Shown here piece after piece: positions 8,400 to 16,831 of a stretch of DNA of 64,000 bases. A model generated the notes under the pieces. That model did not search any database. It saw nothing but the letters and a program-made list of their open reading frames with translations, and was not told the DNA's origin. The stretch comes from Acidobacteriota bacterium. Its GTDB lineage: Bacteria > Acidobacteriota > Terriglobia > Acidiferrales > UBA7541. Location: contig JABCZJ010000017.1 of NCBI GenBank assembly GCA_013289715.1, positions 62,001 to 126,000 of the forward strand, in the 5' to 3' direction. A program made the position numbers and the translations under genes. The stretch's first letter is position 1, and each line of letters starts with the position of its first letter.

Positions 8400-8879
8400 T
8401 CAGGAGTTGACCGGATAGGAAGAATCGCTTTGCGTTCGTCGGTACACAATCTCTGTCAGTCCTGCGACGATCAGCAATCCGAACGCGACGATAAGCAGGA
8501 CCCCGAAGAAGGGGTCTGAATGCCACCAAATCGCTCCCGCAAGCCAGAAACAGCCTGCGACGGTAAAACAACCGACGTTCACCCATCTAGCAAATGTCCA
8601 ATTTACAAGCTCAAGCACGATACCGAGAATCGGAAGAATTACCTCAAAAACGAATTCGAAGCACAACTGGAAATTCAACGTCGGGAATCCTACGCTTCGC
8701 AGCCTGGTAAACATTGCCCAAGCGACGAAGCTATTCGCAGCTAAAATCCAAGCGCCACGAAAGATTTTCTTCCCTACGCTAGAAGAGCGTCCGACGTCGA
8801 CCAACGACAAAGGCTTATCGCTTTTCATATGTAGATCATCACACTTCCATGACATCGCACTTGGAGTGCTTCCTGCCAC
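8400..8879 (-). CDS. Hypothetical four-helix membrane protein
   Basis: Product of 159 residues with no recognised family. After a polar N-terminus of about 40 residues there are roughly four hydrophobic stretches (FRGAWILAANSFVAWAMF, FEFVFEVILPILGIVLELV, VGCFTVAGCFWLAGAIWW, FGVLLIVAFGLLIVAGL), then a short polar tail. The start taken is GTG at 8879, preceded by GGGAG 4 nt upstream; an in-frame ATG at 8828 is an alternative without a good Shine-Dalgarno. It lies upstream of xseB on the same strand but 139 bp away, so it is probably a separate unit. Third-position GC is lower than in the neighbours, hinting at more recent acquisition. Confidence 0.6.
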   Translation of the reverse strand: MAGSTPSAMSWKCDDLHMKSDKPLSLVDVGRSSSVGKKIFRGAWILAANSFVAWAMFTRLRSVGFPTLNFQLCFEFVFEVILPILGIVLELVNWTFARWVNVGCFTVAGCFWLAGAIWWHSDPFFGVLLIVAFGLLIVAGLTEIVYRRTQSDSSYPVNS

Positions 8880-8917
8880 TTAACTCCCGCTTCACGCGTC
8901 AAGCGGAGACTCACTCA

Positions 8918-11401
8918 CTATTTCCTGTCGTCCGGCAACAGCGTCAGCCGATGTGCGCGCGCCCCATCTTCGGCCACAATCGTAAACGCCGCCGGAATTC
9001 CGCGCCCCGCAAACCATTCCGCAAACTGGTCCCGATAATAAGGACTCGCATACTGCCCCGATTCACCAGTGGGAATTTCCATCAACGATTGATCGAAATT
9101 CGAAAGGTCCGCCACAAGACGCATCGCCGGCCCATGCCCCACGCCCATCGCCCGCACCGTATCAATCGTCCCGCCCTGCTCGTACGGCCCAATGCTCAGC
9201 AATCCGTGCAGCAATCCCGCGCGGCCCAGCGGATGAACCATGTCCAAGGAATGCAGCCGCCCCCAGTTCCACTCGGACTCAGTCGCTTGGCCTGTTTGCT
9301 TCTGCAGAGCCGCGACGGCGTCATCCGCGCTGACCATCAAGAGGTCATCATAATTCGCAAATCCAATCGGCAACCACGCCGCAGGCCGCGTGTTTAAAAT
9401 ATTTTCCAGAAATACTTTGTCGCGCCACCACACATCGTTGTAAACGCTCTGCGGTTCCCACAATTCGTACTTCGTAACCTCATCGCCCAAATATGGCTGC
9501 AGCAAACGCACAAAAAGCGCCCTCCGCGTATATTCCACAAACGAAGTCTCGACAGAACCCGCCGCAGCCCGCGCGTCCCATCCCGCCAAATTCGCAATCA
9601 ATCGCTGCGCCCGCGCATCCGCAGGCCGCTTCGTCTTCGCCGCCTGCAGCAGGGCGCCAGCTAAAAATCGATTCGGCAGGCTCACGAAATCGTTCTGAAT
9701 CGCGTTGCAGTCCGCTGCCGTTAGGCCCGTGCGCCCGGAAAGCAATTCATAAAGCCGCGCTGTCCGATAAGGCCCCGCCTGCCGATCGGACAAATAATAT
9801 TTGTACCCTGGCCCCACCGTCCGCGCGTTCGCCGTGGCAATAATCCCGTCCGGCGGATTTTCCACCCGCGGCAATTCCTCGAACGGAATGTATCCCTTCC
9901 ACTCATACAGATCCGTATCGCCGGGCACAGGCAACGCGCCAGCGCCGTTTGCGCGCACCGGAATGCGCGCCGGAATCGTGAACCCGATATTCCCATCCAC
10001 ATCCGCATAAATCGTATTCTGCCCCGGCCCCGCGATGTGCCGCGTCGTCTCGATAAACGAATTCCAACCTATTGCCTGCCCCAACAATGGAAATCCAAAA
10101 TCCAGACCCCCAGGCTCGAGCGCCGTCCAGCGCAGCGCATAAGCGCGCCCCCCTTGCTCCGGCGTATCGCGATGGACGATTGGCCCATGCCGCGTCATCA
10201 CCACATCCAGCGTCACATCCGGTTTCCCGCGCACAGGAATCACTTCGTGACGCACCTCCGCCGTCAGCATCTTGCCGTTCGCGGAATATTGCAGCGGGTT
10301 CACATCTGAAAAGTTCTCGGCGTAGAGATCCTCCACGTCCGCATTACTGTTCGTGAATCCCCAAGCGATCCGTTCGTTGTGCCCGATAATCACCAGCGGC
10401 GCCCCCGGCAGCGCGAACCCCTCGACGTTCAGCCCCGGCGCCGTCAAATGCACGATGTACCAAAGCGCTGGTGTCGAAAGCTGCAAATGCGTGTCGTTCG
10501 CCAGCAACGGCTTGCCCGAAGCCGTATGCGCCCCGCTCACCACAAAATTATTGCTCCCAATTATTTCCGACGACTCCTCCTCGAACTGCGCCAAAAAACT
10601 CCGCGCCGCGTCCCACGCAAGCGAAGCAAACGGTGGCGTACCAGTCTCATCGGCACCAACCGTGCGAGCATCGTCCAATCGCGTCGATGACGGAAAGTCC
10701 ACAGCAGCAGCCCGCGAGGGCGGGGAACCCCCCGCAGTCCAAATAAAATGGTCCAGCGGCGAATCGCTCACGAACAAATCCCGCGCGCGTTCCTCTCCCA
10801 CTTTCTCCGTAATCCACTGCCGGTTCAATTTCTCCTTCCAAGTGGCCGTCAGCGTCTTGTACATATACAAGCTGATCAAATAAGTGTCCGCCGGAGTCCA
10901 AGCCCGCGGCTTATAACCGAGCGCGACAAACTCAATCGGCAATTTCCCGCCGCGCTCCGCAATATTGTCGTTCACCCCCCGCGCGTAAGCGTCCAGCATT
11001 CCGCGAATTTCCGGAGAAGCATCCGCCACCGCGCGCACCGCCGCCTGCCGCATCCCCAAAGTCCGATTTTCCCTGTCGTACGCCAGCCCGAGCTCACCGA
11101 AAATCTCAGACAAATCCCCACTCGCCGCCCGCCGTAGCAAATCCATCTGCCACAACCGGTCCTGCGCCATCACAAAACCCTGCGCCGTCAGCAAATCCTG
11201 CAGCGATGTCGCGCGAATCCACGGCCGACCCCAACGGTCGCGATCCACAGTCGCCCCATCCTTCAATCCGCCAATCGCGACGCTGCCATCCAGTCGCGCC
11301 AGCGGCCGACGCACCAGCCACCAGCTCAACACCATCCCGGCGCCGACCAGAAGCAAAATCCCGGCAAACAAGTTGCGAAAAATGCGCGCTGCGCGTGTCA
11401 T
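8918..11401 (-). CDS. Penicillin acylase family protein (Ntn hydrolase, S45)
   Basis: Large precursor (827 residues) of the penicillin amidase / acyl-homoserine-lactone acylase family. An N-terminal hydrophobic segment (about 10-28) is a signal anchor or signal peptide, so the enzyme is probably periplasmic. The conserved RDRWGRPWI..T..D...AQGFV.AQDRLWQMDL block marks the alpha chain. The nucleophile is most likely S283 in IIGSNNFVVSG, which becomes residue 1 of the beta chain after autocleavage. The later DTHLQLSTPALWY and GHNERIAWGFTN motifs support this. Members hydrolyse amide bonds of beta-lactams, AHLs or other N-acyl compounds; the substrate cannot be assigned here. The gene is single and divergent from the DinB gene. 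Confidence 0.9.
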   Translation of the reverse strand: MTRAARIFRNLFAGILLLVGAGMVLSWWLVRRPLARLDGSVAIGGLKDGATVDRDRWGRPWIRATSLQDLLTAQGFVMAQDRLWQMDLLRRAASGDLSEIFGELGLAYDRENRTLGMRQAAVRAVADASPEIRGMLDAYARGVNDNIAERGGKLPIEFVALGYKPRAWTPADTYLISLYMYKTLTATWKEKLNRQWITEKVGEERARDLFVSDSPLDHFIWTAGGSPPSRAAAVDFPSSTRLDDARTVGADETGTPPFASLAWDAARSFLAQFEEESSEIIGSNNFVVSGAHTASGKPLLANDTHLQLSTPALWYIVHLTAPGLNVEGFALPGAPLVIIGHNERIAWGFTNSNADVEDLYAENFSDVNPLQYSANGKMLTAEVRHEVIPVRGKPDVTLDVVMTRHGPIVHRDTPEQGGRAYALRWTALEPGGLDFGFPLLGQAIGWNSFIETTRHIAGPGQNTIYADVDGNIGFTIPARIPVRANGAGALPVPGDTDLYEWKGYIPFEELPRVENPPDGIIATANARTVGPGYKYYLSDRQAGPYRTARLYELLSGRTGLTAADCNAIQNDFVSLPNRFLAGALLQAAKTKRPADARAQRLIANLAGWDARAAAGSVETSFVEYTRRALFVRLLQPYLGDEVTKYELWEPQSVYNDVWWRDKVFLENILNTRPAAWLPIGFANYDDLLMVSADDAVAALQKQTGQATESEWNWGRLHSLDMVHPLGRAGLLHGLLSIGPYEQGGTIDTVRAMGVGHGPAMRLVADLSNFDQSLMEIPTGESGQYASPYYRDQFAEWFAGRGIPAAFTIVAEDGARAHRLTLLPDDRK

Positions 11402-11542
11402 TCGTCCTGGCCTTGAATTACGAATTCCAATAGCGGCGCAGTGTAGCCCACAAAATCACCAGCCTGCAATGCGGCGAATCACCGCTGCAAACGAGCGTCG
11501 CCCTCTGCGCTCGACGCCCCTATTGCCCCGGCCCCGAAAACG

Positions 11543-12115
11543 ATGCAAAATCCCGCCGTGCCCCACGAATGCACGAGCTCCTATCTCGCCGACGCCATCC
11601 GCCTGCTCCACCATTACAAACGCCTGGGCGAACGCGCGATCGCACAAGCTCCCGATGAGGCGCTCGGCGTCACCCTCGACGCAGAATCGAATTCCATCGC
11701 CATCATCGTCAAACATCTCTATGGCAACATGCGTTCCCGCTGGACCGATTTCCTCACCTCCGACGGGGAAAAGCCCGACCGCAATCGCGACACCGAATTT
11801 GAGTTCCCCGTCGCAACGCGCGCACAACTCACCGCCCAATGGGAAGCCGGCTGGAAATTCGTCTTCTCCGCCCTCGCCTCGCTCACCGACGCCGATCTCG
11901 GCCGCGAAGTCCTCATCCGCAACGAGCGCCACTCCGTAATGCAAGCCATCAATCGCCAAGTAGCCCACTATTCCTACCACGTAGGCCAAATCGTATTTCT
12001 AGCCAAACACTTCGCCGGCGATCGTTGGACCACCCTAACAATCCCGCGAGGCAAATCCGCCGAAGCAACGGCGAAAATCCGCGCTGCTCAAGCCTCGAAG
12101 CAACCAGCGAAGTAG
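11543..12115 (+). CDS. DinB-superfamily protein, DUF1572-like
   Basis: Predicted four-helix-bundle metal-binding protein of 190 residues. The metal ligands expected for the DinB/YfiT superfamily are visible: a histidine in the IIVKHLYGN helix near residue 58 and the paired histidines in AHYSYHVGQIVFLAKHF. The Trp/Phe-rich middle (SRWTDFLTSDGEKP) also fits DUF1572. Relatives include metal-dependent thiol transferases such as bacillithiol S-transferases, but many are uncharacterised and no function is claimed. The tail is Ala/Lys-rich. It is divergent from the acylase gene with a 141-bp intergenic region. A second DinB-like gene, broken, lies at 28.7 kb. Confidence 0.8.
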   Translation: MQNPAVPHECTSSYLADAIRLLHHYKRLGERAIAQAPDEALGVTLDAESNSIAIIVKHLYGNMRSRWTDFLTSDGEKPDRNRDTEFEFPVATRAQLTAQWEAGWKFVFSALASLTDADLGREVLIRNERHSVMQAINRQVAHYSYHVGQIVFLAKHFAGDRWTTLTIPRGKSAEATAKIRAAQASKQPAK

Positions 12116-12179
12116 CCAACCGCTTTACCAACGAAGGCCGACCAAGATGCGACCAGATCGGCGCGTTATCACCTCTCGC

Positions 12180-12238
12180 CACTAATCACCAATCACGAAT
12201 CACTCATCACTTGTCACTTATCACTCGCCTCATCACCG
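12180..12238. repeat. AATCACTNATCACT simple-repeat tract
   Basis: A run of degenerate 7-mers of the type TCACTAATCACC, AATCACGAATCACTC and TCACTTATCACTCG fills the gap between the DinB-like gene and the CorC-family gene. A related tract in opposite orientation is at 20412-20450. No gene is present. Confidence 0.6.
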
Positions 12239-12281
12239 CTTTTCCCCCATTGCCCCGCGCCTCTTGCTAGAATCAACTGCG

Positions 12282-13871
12282 ATGATCGCCCTGCAACTTT
12301 TCGCAGTCCTCGCGCTCGTCGGCATCAACGCATTCTTCTCCGCCGCCGAATTCTCCCTAATCGCCGTCCGCCAATCCCGCGTCCGCCAACTCGTCGAACA
12401 AGGCGACGCCCGCGCCAAAGTAGTCGAAATTCTTCTCACCGACCTCACCCGCGTAGTCTCCGGCGTGCAAGTCGGCATCACACTAGCCAGCCTTTCGCTC
12501 GGCTATCTCGGTGAAATCACTCTCGCCGGAATCCTCAGCCCGCTCGTGCAAGCCATCCCGCGACCCTGGGCCGCGATCATCGCGCACGGCACCGCCCTCG
12601 CCATTGCCTTCGGCCTGCTCACCGTCTTGCAAGTCGTCCTCGGCGAGCTCGTCCCCAAAAGCCTCAGCCTAGCGCGCGCCGAACGCGTCGCCCTGCTCAT
12701 CGCGCGACCCTTTTCCTGGTTCCTCAATACTTTTCGCTGGGCCATTGATCTTCTCGACGGCTGGGCCGAAAAGATCGTCGGCGCTCTCGGCGTGGTTTCA
12801 CCGCACAGTCACACCCTGGTCCGCTCGACCGAAGAACTGCAAGTAATGATCCAGCAAGCCCGCGATCGCGGCCTGCTCCCCGCCGCCGAAGTAAAGTTCA
12901 TTCAAGCCGCAATGGAACTCGGCCAGATTCAAGCCCGCGAAGTCATGGTCCCGCGCCCAGACGTTCACGCCCTCCCCGCCTCCGCCACTTTAGAAGACAC
13001 CATGACCATGTTCGCCACCACGCAACGCTCGCGCATTCCCGTCTACGAAGGCACGCTCGACCACATCCTCGGCTTCGTCCATATCAAGGACATGATCTGG
13101 GTCCTGCTCGATCGCGCCCGCCGCGCCGAGGACCACCAGCCGCTCGCCGAATTCAATCTGCACACCGTCCTGCGCGACGCCCTCATCGTTCCCGAAACCA
13201 AGCCCGTCAGCGAGCTGCTCCTGGAATTTCGCGCCCGCCGCACCGGCCTAGCCATGATCGTGGACGAATTCGGCAGCATCCTCGGCCTCGCCACTCTCGA
13301 AGACATCCTCGAGCAAATGGTCGGCGAAATTCACGACGAATTCGACGTCGTCGAGCGCCCGCTCACGCTCCCCGACGGCGGCATGATCTTCGACGCGGCA
13401 ATCAAAATCCGCGAGCTCGCCACGCGCTACAACATCATGCTCCCCGAAGATTCTTCCTACGAAACAGTCGGTGGTTTCGTGCTGACGCGCCTCGGATTCA
13501 TTCCCCGCGGCGGAGAAAGTTTCGAAGCCGATGGCTATCGCTTCACCGTCATGGAGATGGACCATCGCCGCGTCTCGCGCCTGAAGATCAAGCCGCTGCC
13601 ACCCGCGATTGTCCCGTCACCTGCCGGGGAATCTGCGCCGCAGCCCGCAGAAGTCGCGCAAGCGGAAACGCCGGATGGGAGCGCGCACCACAGCGCGCAG
13701 GCCGAAGTTTTGCAGATGCCCTCATTAACCTCTGCCGCCGATTCACACCAAGCCAAAAAAGTCCGCCGCGCCGCCCGAAAAAAATCCCCCAAGCCGCCCG
13801 CCGCAACTGATGTACCCTCTCCCGACGAGCCCGCCGCCGATCCGCCGTCATCAGGGCCAGCCCATAAATGA
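12282..13871 (+). CDS. CNNM/CorC (HlyC) family membrane protein with CBS pair
   Basis: Membrane protein of about 529 residues in the CNNM/CorC Mg/Co-efflux-related family, often annotated as hemolysin. The DUF21 domain (first 180 residues or so) has hydrophobic helices and the FFSAAEFSLIAVRQSRV motif. Two CBS domains (about 200-330) include EVMVPRPDVHAL and IVDEFGSILGLATLEDILE, then a CorC/HlyC domain follows (about 350-440). The last 90 residues are an unusual Ala/Pro/Lys-rich, low-complexity tail. An in-frame ATG at 12264 is an alternative start; 12282 puts the hydrophobic helix at the N-terminus. Its stop overlaps the next ABC permease start by 4 bp, an odd partnership that suggests co-transcription. 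Confidence 0.88.
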   Translation: MIALQLFAVLALVGINAFFSAAEFSLIAVRQSRVRQLVEQGDARAKVVEILLTDLTRVVSGVQVGITLASLSLGYLGEITLAGILSPLVQAIPRPWAAIIAHGTALAIAFGLLTVLQVVLGELVPKSLSLARAERVALLIARPFSWFLNTFRWAIDLLDGWAEKIVGALGVVSPHSHTLVRSTEELQVMIQQARDRGLLPAAEVKFIQAAMELGQIQAREVMVPRPDVHALPASATLEDTMTMFATTQRSRIPVYEGTLDHILGFVHIKDMIWVLLDRARRAEDHQPLAEFNLHTVLRDALIVPETKPVSELLLEFRARRTGLAMIVDEFGSILGLATLEDILEQMVGEIHDEFDVVERPLTLPDGGMIFDAAIKIRELATRYNIMLPEDSSYETVGGFVLTRLGFIPRGGESFEADGYRFTVMEMDHRRVSRLKIKPLPPAIVPSPAGESAPQPAEVAQAETPDGSAHHSAQAEVLQMPSLTSAADSHQAKKVRRAARKKSPKPPAATDVPSPDEPAADPPSSGPAHK

Positions 13872-14788
13872 TTCGCTACGTTTCAATCCGCCTGCTGTTC
13901 GCGTTGCCAGCGCTATGGCTGATCCTCACGATGGTTTTCCTTCTCGCGCACATCGTTCCGGGCGATCCAGTCGCCCAAATGCTAGGTGAAGGCGCCCGCG
14001 CCGAAGACCTTACGCAGCTCCGCCACGCCCTAGGCCTGGATTTACCGCTCCCCGTACAATACGGCCGATACCTCGCGGGTGTGTTGCACGGAAACCTCGG
14101 TGAATCCTTCCGCTTCCAGCAGCCGGTGCTAAAGGTCGTCGCTGCACACTATCCCGCCACGCTCGAACTCGCCGTAGTAGCGCTTTTGATCTGCGCGCTC
14201 ATCGGAATCCCCGCCGGAGTGCTAGCCGCGCACAAACGCGGCGAAAGAACTGATCACGCCGTAGGCGTCCTCACCCTGTTCGGCCTCTCCGTCCCGAATT
14301 TCGCGCTCGGCCCGGTGCTCATCCTCTTCTTTTCAGTCGTGCTCGGTTGGCTCCCAGTTTCCGGACGCGGTGGCATCTCGCATCTCATTCTTCCCGCATG
14401 CACGCTCGGAGCCGCGCTCGCCGCCATCCTCACGCGCATGGTGCGCACCTCCGTCATCGAGGAGCTTTCCGCCGATTACGTCCGCACCGCCCGGTCGAAA
14501 GGCGTCTCCGAATCCGGCGTTCTCTTTCGCCACGCACTGCGTAACGCGCTGATCCCCATCCTCACCATCCTCGGCCTGCAATTCGGCACGCTGCTAGCCG
14601 GCACCATCGTCACCGAATCCATTTTTTCCTGGCCCGGCATCGGACGCCTTGCGGTCCAAGCCATCGGCGCCCGCGATTATCCGCTGCTGCAAGGCTGCAT
14701 CCTGCTGATCGCAGTCTCCTACGTTTTCGTTAACCTGCTCACGGACCTGGTGTATGCGCTGGTGGACCCGCGGGTGCGCTTCGAATGA
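13868..14788 (+). CDS. ABC transporter permease, DppB/OppB type
   Basis: Inner-membrane permease subunit (306 residues) of the peptide/nickel ABC importer class. It has the N-terminal helix typical of DppB (MIRYVSIRLLFALPALWLI), the conserved IPGDPV and RHALGLD..LPVQYGRYL segments, and the ATPase-coupling EAA loop around DYVRTARSKGVSE...HALRNALIP. Overlaps by 4 bp with both neighbours indicate translational coupling. The partner DppC-type subunit follows, but no substrate-binding protein or ATPase gene is in the window, so the transported solute is unknown and the rest of the complex must be encoded elsewhere. Confidence 0.92.
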   Translation: MIRYVSIRLLFALPALWLILTMVFLLAHIVPGDPVAQMLGEGARAEDLTQLRHALGLDLPLPVQYGRYLAGVLHGNLGESFRFQQPVLKVVAAHYPATLELAVVALLICALIGIPAGVLAAHKRGERTDHAVGVLTLFGLSVPNFALGPVLILFFSVVLGWLPVSGRGGISHLILPACTLGAALAAILTRMVRTSVIEELSADYVRTARSKGVSESGVLFRHALRNALIPILTILGLQFGTLLAGTIVTESIFSWPGIGRLAVQAIGARDYPLLQGCILLIAVSYVFVNLLTDLVYALVDPRVRFE

Positions 14789-15696
14789 GCGCGCCGCGAA
14801 CGAAATCCCGGCCGCGCGGGCTCGTGCGCGGACTTCCCCATGCACTCGCCGATTTTCTGCGGCGCAGCGTCCCCGGCCGCTGGGGATTTGCGCTCACGCT
14901 GCTTCTGGTAATCGTCGCGCTAGCCGCCCCTTTGCTTGCCCCCTATGATCCCGTAGCCCAAAATTTGCCCGCGCGCCTGGTCCCGCCCACCGCCGCGCAC
15001 TGGATGGGCACCGATGAACTCGGCCGCGACATCCTCTCCCGCATCATCTTCGGCACGCGCGTCTCCATGCTAGTCAGCATCTGTGTGGTTTTCGGTGCGG
15101 GAATAATCGGCCTGGCAATCGGCGCGGTCGCAGGCTATTTCGGTGGCTGGTTCGATCGCTTCGTCAACATCATCCTGATCAACGCGTTTCTATCGTTCCC
15201 CGGCATCCTGCTGGCCATAGCCTTCGCCGCATTTCTAGGCCCCGGTCTCGACAAAGTAATTCTCGCGCTGGTCGTCACCGGCTGGGCCGGCTACGCGCGC
15301 CTGGCCCGCGCGCAAATTCTCCAAGCCAAGGAAATGGAGTACGTCCTTGCCGCGCGTTCACTAGGCGCATCACACGCGCGCATCCTGGTTCGCCATCTCC
15401 TGCCCAATATTTTGCAACCCATCCTCGTGCAAGCGACCATCGCGATGGCCGGCGCTATCCTAGCCGAATCCACCCTAAGTTTTCTCGGCGTCGGCGTACT
15501 AGCCCCCATGCCTAGCTGGGGCGCCATGCTCAACGACGCCCGCGGCCACCTCTTCGACGCCCCCCACCTGGTAATTTTCCCTGCCCTAGCAGTGATGACC
15601 GCAGTCCTGGCCTTCAACCTCCTAGGCGACGCCCTCCGTGACTGGCTAGACCCTCGCATGCGGTCCTACCTGATAATCACCTCGCTAGCCCGATAG
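14785..15696 (+). CDS. ABC transporter permease, DppC/OppC type
   Basis: Second permease subunit (303 residues) of a peptide/nickel-type ABC importer. It shows the OppC_N region with LLAPYDPVAQ, the GTDELGRDILSRIIFGTRVS signature and the EAA loop (EYVLAARSLGASHARILVRHLLPN). The ATG overlaps the upstream permease stop by 4 bp. No ATPase or solute-binding gene follows; the next gene is on the other strand. The unit therefore consists of CNNM/CorC protein, DppB-like and DppC-like permeases only. Confidence 0.92.
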   Translation: MSAPRTKSRPRGLVRGLPHALADFLRRSVPGRWGFALTLLLVIVALAAPLLAPYDPVAQNLPARLVPPTAAHWMGTDELGRDILSRIIFGTRVSMLVSICVVFGAGIIGLAIGAVAGYFGGWFDRFVNIILINAFLSFPGILLAIAFAAFLGPGLDKVILALVVTGWAGYARLARAQILQAKEMEYVLAARSLGASHARILVRHLLPNILQPILVQATIAMAGAILAESTLSFLGVGVLAPMPSWGAMLNDARGHLFDAPHLVIFPALAVMTAVLAFNLLGDALRDWLDPRMRSYLIITSLAR

Positions 15697-15832
15697 CGCA
15701 GTGCTAGGGGCACGCCATGCCTTGCCCGCGTTCACATCACCGCGATCCGGGATGCGCGATCACCCATCAATTAAATTGGAATTAACCCACAGGAAAAATC
15801 GGCAGACGAACGCAAGCAGAACAACGCTACAA

Positions 15833-16627
15833 TCACCCCAACTCCACCGTAACCTCAGCTCCCCGCCCAATCCCCAAAACCCGCGCCGCGTTCCCCTTAT
15901 TCACGCACAATTCCAAATATCCGCCCGACCCGATAATCGCAAACGGTTCCCCCGCCGTCCCCGACGCAAACGTCGGCAACAACTTCTTGATCTCCGCATT
16001 CCCGGCGCGAATCGTGAATTTCGCGTCCGGCGCCACCAAAGCCGGCGTCTCCTCGCCCTTCAAATTCGTAATCAGATTTCCAAAGTTATCCAGCTTCAGC
16101 ACCACGCACTTGATCGAATTTCCGTTTACCTTAGGCTTCGGAATGCTGAACCGTACGAAATCCTCAATCAACTCGCCGAAACTAGCCGTCTGCCAGTTCT
16201 TCGAAAGCCATCCCGCCACGGGCGCGAAAATATCCCGCCCATGAAACGTATTACTCACCGGCTGGCGAAAATAATGTTCCGAAGTAATGTGCCAAGCAAA
16301 AAGCGATTCCGACTGATCGTAAATCGCGGAAAGCACTCCATTATCCGGCGCCACAAAATAATGCTGATCTCCCGCCACCAAAATCGGCCGCCGCTGCGTC
16401 CCCACGGAAGGATCCACCACCACCATGTGAATCGTCTTAGGAGGAAAATACCGATAAGCCTGGCTGATCGTCAGCGCCCCATCCAGCACGTCATGCGCAA
16501 TCACGTTGTGCGTGATATCCACGATGCTCACTTCGGGATTGATGGTTAGGATTACTCCCTTGACCACCCCCACCAGGTGGTCGCTCGTCCCATAATCCGT
16601 AGTCAGAGTAATAATTGGCCGCGCCAA
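15833..16627 (-). CDS. S-adenosylmethionine hydrolase (DUF62 / SAM hydroxide adenosyltransferase)
   Basis: Product of 264 residues in the fluorinase/chlorinase/DUF62 superfamily. Diagnostic segments are the N-terminal ITLTTDYGTSDHLVGVVKGV, the DITHNVIAHDVLDGA block, VVDPSVGTQRRPI, and FVAPDNGVLS. Characterised DUF62 members use hydroxide to split SAM into adenosine and methionine; only rare relatives incorporate halide. Nothing here argues for halogenation. The physiological role of SAM hydrolysis is unclear. The gene is single, convergent with the ABC permeases and divergent from the cysteine desulfurase. Confidence 0.88.
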   Translation of the reverse strand: MARPIITLTTDYGTSDHLVGVVKGVILTINPEVSIVDITHNVIAHDVLDGALTISQAYRYFPPKTIHMVVVDPSVGTQRRPILVAGDQHYFVAPDNGVLSAIYDQSESLFAWHITSEHYFRQPVSNTFHGRDIFAPVAGWLSKNWQTASFGELIEDFVRFSIPKPKVNGNSIKCVVLKLDNFGNLITNLKGEETPALVAPDAKFTIRAGNAEIKKLLPTFASGTAGEPFAIIGSGGYLELCVNKGNAARVLGIGRGAEVTVELG

Positions 16628-16831
16628 GTTTTGCCCCCGTGATTTGCGCGGCCCAACCGCAAAAATCTATGATGCCGCATTCTTCGACGCTATCGGACAC
16701 CCGCAACCCTGTCAAGGCAACCCGCGCGTACCTGTAACGCACTCGTACTACCGCTATGGTGCCACCCGTACAGCCCTCTGCTTGACCGCTCCGTCTCGTA
16801 CCGCTATGCTGAATACTCGCAGCTTATCGTC

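Noticed and set aside
15701..16549. 282-codon plus-strand ORF after the permeases
   Set aside because: Antisense to the SAM hydrolase gene; strongly biased composition.
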